Shown here in pieces: positions 6,066-9,789 of a DNA stretch of 9,789 bases. Every line of letters begins with the position of its first letter. Within the stretch, counting starts at the first letter, position 1. The position numbers and the translations under genes are program-made. The stretch is from Thermodesulfatator atlanticus (GTDB lineage: Bacteria; Desulfobacterota; Thermodesulfobacteria; Thermodesulfobacteriales; Thermodesulfatatoraceae). Below the pieces are notes generated by a model that had not been told where the DNA came from, ran no database searches, and saw nothing but the letters and a program-made list of their open reading frames with translations. The stretch spans positions 1-9,789 of the forward strand of contig DROK01000266.1 in NCBI GenBank assembly GCA_011321895.1. Direction: 5' to 3'.

Positions 6066-6848
6066 ATGATCAGGAGTCTTTGGTCTGCCGCCACCGGCAT
6101 GCAGGGCCAGCAATTAAAACTCGACGTGATCGCCCACAACCTGGCCAACGTCAACACGGCCGGCTTTAAGAAGAGCCGGGTGGATTTTGAAGACCTCCTC
6201 TACCAGAAACTCAAGCTGGCCGGGGCCTTAAACGCTGAAGGCAACCAGATCCCGGTGGGCATGGAAATCGGCCTGGGGGTAAGGCCCGTCTCGGTAAGCA
6301 AGATCTTTTCACAGGGGGAATACGAACAGACCAACAACGAACTGGATCTGGCCATCGAAGGAAAGGGTTTTTTTAAGGTGCTTGTCAACGGCGAAGAACT
6401 CTACACCCGGGCCGGACACTTTAAAATCGACCGTGACGGCTACCTGGTGACCCCAAACGGCGCCCGCCTCCAGCCGGAAATCACCGTACCCCAGAATACG
6501 GTGCGCCTGGAAATCACCCAGGACGGGCAGGTCAACGCGGTCTTTGGAGACGGTACCATCCAGAACCTCGGCCAGCTCATGCTCTACGACTTCCCCAACC
6601 CCGCGGGGCTCTACGCCCTGGGGCGTAACCTTTACCGCGCAAGTGATGCCGCCGGCGACGTCATCGAGGGACAGCCGGGGCGGGAAGGTTTTGGCACCAT
6701 CGCCCAGGGCTACCTTGAGATGTCTAACGTGGACGTAGTGGAAGAGATGGTACAGATGATCGTTACCCAGCGGGCTTATGAAGCCAATTCCAAGACCATC
6801 CAGACCGCGGACAACATGCTTGAAATGGCCAATAACGTGAAGAGATAA
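6066..6848 (+). CDS. flgG: Flagellar distal rod protein FlgG
   Basis: FlgG forms the distal rod that passes through the P and L rings. The 260-residue length is usual for the family. The N-terminus 'MIRSLWSAATGMQGQQ' and the rod signature 'HNLANVNTAGFKKSR' (24-38) with 'DFEDLLYQ' are characteristic of FlgG. The central 'LAIEGKGFFKV' lies at 95-105, and the C-terminal helix region 'GYLEMSNVDVVEEMVQMI' through 'AYEANSKTIQTADNMLEMAN' occupies the last ~45 residues. It follows flgF by 11 bp with a textbook AAGGAGG ribosome site (6054-6060), which suggests high expression, and is followed 3 bp later by flgA. The identification is very sure. Confidence 0.97.
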   Translation: MIRSLWSAATGMQGQQLKLDVIAHNLANVNTAGFKKSRVDFEDLLYQKLKLAGALNAEGNQIPVGMEIGLGVRPVSVSKIFSQGEYEQTNNELDLAIEGKGFFKVLVNGEELYTRAGHFKIDRDGYLVTPNGARLQPEITVPQNTVRLEITQDGQVNAVFGDGTIQNLGQLMLYDFPNPAGLYALGRNLYRASDAAGDVIEGQPGREGFGTIAQGYLEMSNVDVVEEMVQMIVTQRAYEANSKTIQTADNMLEMANNVKR

Positions 6849-6851
6849 GCC

Positions 6852-7550
6852 ATGAGATGGTTAATTATCCTCTTGTTGGGGTTTTTCTTTGGTTTCAGCG
6901 CGCCGGCAGCAGGCCAGAAGTGGCAGGCCCAGGAGCTTGAAAGGCTTTTCTTAGAAGCCGTCAAAGAAAAGCTTCCCTGGGTCAACGGAAGGGTCGTCTT
7001 AAAGCGTTTTTTGGTGGAACCCCAAAGGCTTGAAACACCCCCGGGCACCATCGTCAAGCTCCGCTTTCACGCCGCCCCCAGGCTGGGGGCCAATACCGTA
7101 TTATTTGTCTTCGAAAAGGCAGGGCAGACCGTGGCCCGGGCCCGGGCTATCGGCGTGGTGGAGGCGGAAATCCCGGTCCTGGTGGCCAAACGCCCGCTGG
7201 CCCGGGGAAGTATCCTCACCGAAGAAGACCTAGCGGTGGAGTTACACCCGGCCTCAAGGCTTCCCAAAGACGTCCTTACCCGCAAAGAAGAGGCCCTGGG
7301 TAAGAGGCTTAAGAGGAGCCTCAGGGCCGGTGAAATCTTGAGGAGTTACGCGGTCGAAATTCCACCCCTTATCAAACGGGGGTCCCTGGTGCGCATCCTG
7401 GCGGAAGGGCCTGGTTTCACCGTAAGCGCCGTGGGAGAGGCCCGCACAGACGGCCGCCGGGGAGAAATAATCAAGGTGCGTAACCTCTCCAGTAAAAAAG
7501 AAATCTTCGCCCAGGTGGTAGACGAAAAAACTGTGAGGGTCAGTTTCTGA
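6852..7550 (+). CDS. flgA: Flagellar P-ring assembly chaperone FlgA
   Basis: FlgA is a periplasmic chaperone that helps FlgI polymerise into the P ring around the rod. The 232-residue protein starts with a Sec signal peptide (hydrophobic 'WLIILLLGFFFGFSAPAAG', cleavage near residue 20-21). The C-terminal half has the SAF-type domain of FlgA: 'VAKRPLARGSILTEEDL' at 111-127, 'LGKRLKRSLRAGEIL' at 139-153 and 'IKRGSLVRI' at 174-182, followed by a beta-rich end with 'GEIIKVRNLSSKKEIFAQV'. It sits 3 bp after flgG with a weak GAAGAGAT ribosome site, so it may depend on coupling. It ends in a one-base overlap with flgH (TGATG). Confidence 0.92.
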   Translation: MRWLIILLLGFFFGFSAPAAGQKWQAQELERLFLEAVKEKLPWVNGRVVLKRFLVEPQRLETPPGTIVKLRFHAAPRLGANTVLFVFEKAGQTVARARAIGVVEAEIPVLVAKRPLARGSILTEEDLAVELHPASRLPKDVLTRKEEALGKRLKRSLRAGEILRSYAVEIPPLIKRGSLVRILAEGPGFTVSAVGEARTDGRRGEIIKVRNLSSKKEIFAQVVDEKTVRVSF

Positions 7551-8239
7551 TGAAAAGCAGACTGTTTCTTATTTTGATCCTGCTGAGTTTTAGCGCCTGC
7601 ACCACCACCCAGACCCAAAAGATCACCCCGCCCCCTCCTCCGCAGGTTTACGTACCCCCTGCCCCGCAGCCTCAACCGGCGGAAGGGTCCCTTTACGGAG
7701 GACGCGGGGTCTTCTTCTTTGAAGACCACCGGGCCAGGCGCGTGGGAGACATCATTACGGTAAAAATCGTCGAAACCTACCAGAGCTCAAGCAAGGTAGA
7801 CAATAAAACCACACGCAAAAGCAGTTTTACTTCTGGCATAAAGGCCCTTCTTGGTTTTGAAAAGGCCGTAGAAGACGCCAACCGTCGTTTTAAGGCCTCG
7901 GAAATGTTTGGCGGCGAGCTTAATTCAAGTACCAGCGGCCAGGGGCAGTATGCGCGCAATACCAATATCGTGGCTACCATCACCGCCCGGGTGGTGGAAG
8001 TCCTTCCCAACGGAAACCTGGTCATCCAGGGGGTGAGGACGGTACGGCAGAACGAAAACCTGGAATACCTGACCATTTCAGGTATCGTGCGGCCGGAAGA
8101 CATCGACCCGGACAATACCGTCCTCTCTACCCAGGTGGCGGACGCGCACCTGGAATACAGTGGTCGGGGTCCGAATACGATTGCCACCCGGGGGCCTGGT
8201 TGGTTAGCGCGCGTCCTTCAACTTATCTGGCTTTTTTAG
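7550..8239 (+). CDS. flgH: Flagellar L-ring lipoprotein FlgH
   Basis: FlgH forms the L ring in the outer membrane. The N-terminus is a lipoprotein signal: 'LFLILILLSFSAC' with Cys17 as the acylated residue (the -3 Phe is somewhat atypical). A proline-rich linker (residues ~24-40) follows. Family blocks are all present: 'GSLYGGRGVFFFEDHRARRV', 'VGDIITVKI', 'VLPNGNLVIQGVRTV', 'LTISGIVRPEDI', 'VLSTQVADAHLEYSGRG' and the C-terminal 'GWLARVLQLIWLF'. The 229-residue length is normal. The start overlaps the flgA stop by one base (TGATG), with GAGGG some 12 nt before it, so translation is likely coupled. Confidence 0.96.
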   Translation: MKSRLFLILILLSFSACTTTQTQKITPPPPPQVYVPPAPQPQPAEGSLYGGRGVFFFEDHRARRVGDIITVKIVETYQSSSKVDNKTTRKSSFTSGIKALLGFEKAVEDANRRFKASEMFGGELNSSTSGQGQYARNTNIVATITARVVEVLPNGNLVIQGVRTVRQNENLEYLTISGIVRPEDIDPDNTVLSTQVADAHLEYSGRGPNTIATRGPGWLARVLQLIWLF

Positions 8240-8248
8240 GAGGGAGAC

Positions 8249-9337
8249 ATGAAAAAACTCCTCATTGGGCTACTTTTGTTACTCCTTCCCTCCTTGGCTT
8301 TGGCAGCCAGACTCAAAGACCTGGTAAACGTAGAAGGGGTGCGGGTCAACAAACTTATCGGTTACGGCCTGGTAGTGGGGCTGGCCGGCACCGGGGACGG
8401 AGATCAGACCAAATTCACCGTCCAGTCCATCGTTAACATGCTGGAACGCTTCGGCATCAAAGTGGACCGCAAACAGGTCAAGCTCAAAAACGCCGCCGCC
8501 GTCATGGTTACCGCGGAACTACCCCCCTTCGTGCGTCCTGGCCAGAGGTTGGACGTAACCGTCTCCTCCATCGGAGACGCTAAAAGTCTTCAGGGAGGAA
8601 CCCTCCTCCTCACCCCGCTTAAAGGCCCGGACGGCAAGGTTTACGCCCTGGCCCAGGGAGCCGTCTCCCTGGGAGGCTTTGCCGCCGGTGGAGCCGCAGG
8701 CGGCATCCAAAAAAACCACCCCACCGTGGGCCGCATCCCCGGCGGAGCCGTGGTAGAAAAGGACGTTCCGGTAAGCATTAACAGCAAAACAGAACTCCGG
8801 CTCTCCTTTCGGGACGTCGATTTCACCACCGTTGCCCGGGCCGCCGAGGCCATCAACGCTTACCTTAACGGGGCCTTTGCCTTTGCCCTTGACGGACGCA
8901 CCATAAGTCTCAAGGTTCCCCCCAAATACCAGGGCCAGGTGGTAAAGTTGCTGGCCGAGATAGGGGAGCTGGCGGTCTCGCCGGACACCCCGGCCCGGGT
9001 GGTCATCGATGAGCGTACCGGCACGGTGGTGATGGGAGAGAACGTGCGCATCTCCCGGGTAGCCGTGGCCCACGGCAACCTTTCCGTCACCGTCCGGGAA
9101 AGGCCTCAGGTATCCCAGCCGCCCCCCTTCTCCACCGGAGAGACCGTAGTTACCCCGGAGACGGAAATCGTGGCCAAGGAAGAGGCCGCCAGGATCGTGG
9201 TCATAGAAGAGGGGGTAAGCATCGGGGAGCTGGTACGCGCCCTTAACGCCGTGGGGGCCACGCCGCGCGACCTGATCGCTATCTTCCAGGCCATCAAGGC
9301 CGCAGGCGCCCTTCAGGCCGAACTCATCATTATCTAA
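8249..9337 (+). CDS. flgI: Flagellar P-ring protein FlgI
   Basis: FlgI polymerises into the periplasmic P ring embedded in peptidoglycan around the rod. It is 362 residues long, as expected. A Sec signal peptide (residues 1-19, ending ALA) is followed by 'ARLKDLVNVEGVRVNKLIGY', 'LVVGLAGTGDGDQTKFT' and 'NAAAVMVTAELPPFVRPGQR'. Then come 'GGTLLLTPLKGPDG', 'GRIPGGAVVEKDV', 'DERTGTVVMGENVRIS' and the C-terminal 'GALQAELIII'. I see no cysteine in the protein, unlike E. coli FlgI, whose P ring is stabilised by a disulfide. The start has a very strong AGGAGGGAG ribosome site (8238-8246) overlapping the flgH stop. No flgJ follows within the window; the repeat island begins directly after the stop. Confidence 0.97.
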   Translation: MKKLLIGLLLLLLPSLALAARLKDLVNVEGVRVNKLIGYGLVVGLAGTGDGDQTKFTVQSIVNMLERFGIKVDRKQVKLKNAAAVMVTAELPPFVRPGQRLDVTVSSIGDAKSLQGGTLLLTPLKGPDGKVYALAQGAVSLGGFAAGGAAGGIQKNHPTVGRIPGGAVVEKDVPVSINSKTELRLSFRDVDFTTVARAAEAINAYLNGAFAFALDGRTISLKVPPKYQGQVVKLLAEIGELAVSPDTPARVVIDERTGTVVMGENVRISRVAVAHGNLSVTVRERPQVSQPPPFSTGETVVTPETEIVAKEEAARIVVIEEGVSIGELVRALNAVGATPRDLIAIFQAIKAAGALQAELIII

Positions 9338-9374
9338 GTCACCGGAATCTGTTTTTTTGGCAGGGTACTTTACG

Positions 9375-9400
9375 AGATCGCTTCGCTGCGCTCGCGATGA
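9375..9400 (+). repeat. REP-like sequence, left copy
   Basis: AGATCGCTTCGCTGCGCTCG followed by CGATGA resembles the common bacterial dispersed repeat of the 'GAGATTGCTTCG...CTCGCAATGA' type. The ends ATCGC and GCGAT are complementary, so it can fold. A partial copy lies in reverse orientation near 9758, where TCATTGCGAG matches the reverse complement of 9391-9400 at 9 of 10 bases. The family assignment is by memory of that pattern. Confidence 0.55.
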
Positions 9401-9420
9401 AATAGGGATCCGTTCCTAAT
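9401..9420 (+). repeat. Copy 1 (degenerate) of the AATAGGGATCCGTTCC unit
   Basis: AATAGGGATCCGTTCC at 9401-9416 is identical to the core of the unit at 9499-9514. It then diverges (TAATTTTCC instead of CATTTTTGG). The imperfect palindrome is kept only in part: GGA pairs with TCC around a TCCGT loop. Confidence 0.8.
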
Positions 9421-9492
9421 TTTCCGGAGGAAAGCCCAAATCTTTGGCCAAAACACCCTAAAAACCCGCCTTTTATTCTTAAAGGCCGGACC

Positions 9493-9521
9493 CCCAAAAA
9501 TAGGGATCCGTTCCCATTTTT
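9493..9521 (+). repeat. Copy 2, left arm of perfect 29-bp inverted repeat; itself a hairpin
   Basis: The arm begins CCCAAAAATAGGGATCCG and ends TTCCCATTTTT, and is the exact reverse complement of 9606-9634. On its own it also folds: AAAAAT (9496-9501) and GGGA (9503-9506) pair with TCCC (9512-9515) and ATTTTT (9516-9521), with a 5-nt TCCGT loop and one bulged A at 9502. A 10-bp stem with a bulge is the shape of REP-type elements. Confidence 0.9.
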
Positions 9522-9535
9522 GGACGATGCCCATT

Positions 9536-9552
9536 TGGCCAAAAATTGGCCA
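9536..9552. repeat. TGGCCA-AAAAT-TGGCCA hairpin between the 29-bp arms
   Basis: Two self-complementary TGGCCA hexamers separated by 5 nt can form a 6-bp stem. The block lies in the 84-nt spacer of the 29-bp inverted repeat. A related TTTGGCCAAAA sequence occurs at 9443-9453, before the left arm. Confidence 0.6.
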
Positions 9553-9576
9553 GAAAACCCCCTCTTTTTCCCTAAA

Positions 9577-9599
9577 TGTCCGCGTTTCTGCGGTGGACA
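9577..9599. repeat. TGTCC...GGACA hairpin between the 29-bp arms
   Basis: TGTCC (9577-9581) pairs with GGACA (9595-9599), extended by a G-U and a C-G pair, with a ~9-nt loop. It ends just before the right arm of the 29-bp inverted repeat, so the island is a nested set of hairpins. Confidence 0.55.
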
Positions 9600-9605
9600 A
9601 GGTTA

Positions 9606-9634
9606 AAAAATGGGAACGGATCCCTATTTTTGGG
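9606..9634 (-). repeat. Copy 3, right arm of perfect 29-bp inverted repeat
   Basis: AAAAATGGGAACGGATCCC and the following TATTTTTGGG form the exact reverse complement of 9493-9521. Identity ends at both edges (9605 and 9635 no longer match), so the repeat unit is sharply defined at 29 bp. Two full copies in opposite orientation plus one degenerate direct copy give three units in about 235 bp. Confidence 0.9.
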
Positions 9635-9648
9635 TGGGAGGAAATTTT

Positions 9649-9675
9649 TGCCGGAAGCGGAAAATTTTTCCGGCA
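9649..9675. repeat. 8-bp hairpin TGCCGGAA / TTCCGGCA
   Basis: TGCCGGAA (9649-9656) is perfectly complementary to TTCCGGCA (9668-9675) with an 11-nt loop. An alternative palindrome, CGGAAAA-T-TTTTCCG (9658-9672), overlaps it. It could end transcription coming from either side, but no T-run follows the long stem on the plus strand, so a terminator role is not claimed. Confidence 0.55.
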
Positions 9676-9756
9676 CCGAAAGGCCACCGCCGGACCAAGG
9701 CCTCAAAAATATATTAATGGGGTCGCAAAATAGTCGACATGCGTGCATTGCATCTT

Positions 9757-9776
9757 GTCATTGCGAGGACCCCTCG
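9757..9776 (-). repeat. REP-like sequence, right partial copy with CGAGG/CCTCG hairpin
   Basis: GTCATTGCGAGGACCCCTCG starts like the common REP sequence 'GTCATTGCGAGGA...' and lies in reverse orientation to the copy at 9375-9400. CGAGG (9764-9768) and CCTCG (9772-9776) form a tight 5-bp stem with a 3-nt loop. The window ends 13 bases later, so the full extent cannot be seen. Confidence 0.5.
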
Positions 9777-9789
9777 ACGCATTTTTGAA

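Larger units (their letters stand above)
9338..9789. other. Non-coding repeat island downstream of flgI
   Basis: About 450 bp without a supportable gene. Short open frames here translate the repeats and lack ribosome sites and any family motif. The stretch is built of short inverted repeats, listed separately, and rises in AT-rich runs compared with the flagellar genes. It may also contain the transcription end of the flgFGAHI operon, but no standard terminator was identified. A T-run at 9352-9358 has no clear stem before it. Confidence 0.75.

Noticed and set aside
9338..9360. Terminator directly after flgI using the T-run 9352-9358
   Set aside because: No stable stem precedes the T-run.
9400..9640. 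CRISPR array
   Set aside because: The repeats are in mixed orientation with irregular spacing and one is degenerate; no regular spacers.
9640..9653. 14-base sequence GGAAATTTTTGCCG shared with 5180-5193
   Set aside because: One shared 14-mer is roughly at chance level for a 10-kb window, especially with A/T runs; the surrounding bases do not match.
9527..9788. Small open frames in the repeat island
   Set aside because: They translate repeat units, have no ribosome site and no conserved pattern.

Overview
The window looks like a chromosomal segment of an anaerobic, diderm, motile bacterium. Protein style and gene content (paired MinD/ferredoxin ATPases with NifX-like partners, a stand-alone LigD-type phosphoesterase, P- and L-ring flagellar genes, Lys/Glu-rich proteins) suggest a thermophilic Thermodesulfobacteriota-like organism (Thermodesulfatator/Thermosulfurimonas type). 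That placement is an inference from composition and gene content, not a database match. The presence of FlgH and FlgI does show an outer membrane and a peptidoglycan layer.

Layout. (1) Positions 1-2546, plus strand: the 3' part of a very large AsmA/YhdP-like envelope protein gene, followed after 1 bp by a minimal 3'-phosphoesterase gene of the LigD PE family. (2) Positions 2543-5113, minus strand: a tight four-gene operon read right to left. Its order is NifX-like protein with a Gly/Arg/Cys tail, MinD ATPase with two 4Fe-4S motifs, a second such ATPase, and NifX-like protein with a His/Cys tail. The two downstream junctions are ATGA overlaps. The set resembles the core of the anaerobe-specific orange-protein (ORP) complex of Desulfovibrio. 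(3) Positions 5114-5286: a divergent intergenic region with a near-consensus sigma-54 promoter facing right, a perfect 16-bp dyad at enhancer distance, and a weak sigma-70-like promoter facing left. (4) Positions 5287-9337, plus strand: flgF-flgG-flgA-flgH-flgI, the distal rod, P-ring chaperone, L-ring and P-ring genes, in one compact operon. (5) Positions 9338-9789: a non-coding repeat island, with three copies of a hairpin-forming unit (two of them a perfect 29-bp inverted pair), smaller hairpins, and two REP-like sequences in opposite orientation at its edges.

How it works together. The flagellar genes build the rod outside the inner membrane (FlgF, FlgG), then the P ring (FlgI, helped by FlgA) and the L ring (FlgH). 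The sigma-54 site places them in the middle-class flagellar regulon known from many bacteria. The divergent operon probably assembles or carries a metal or Fe-S cluster using ATP. It has no nif structural genes beside it here, so a nitrogenase role is not indicated.
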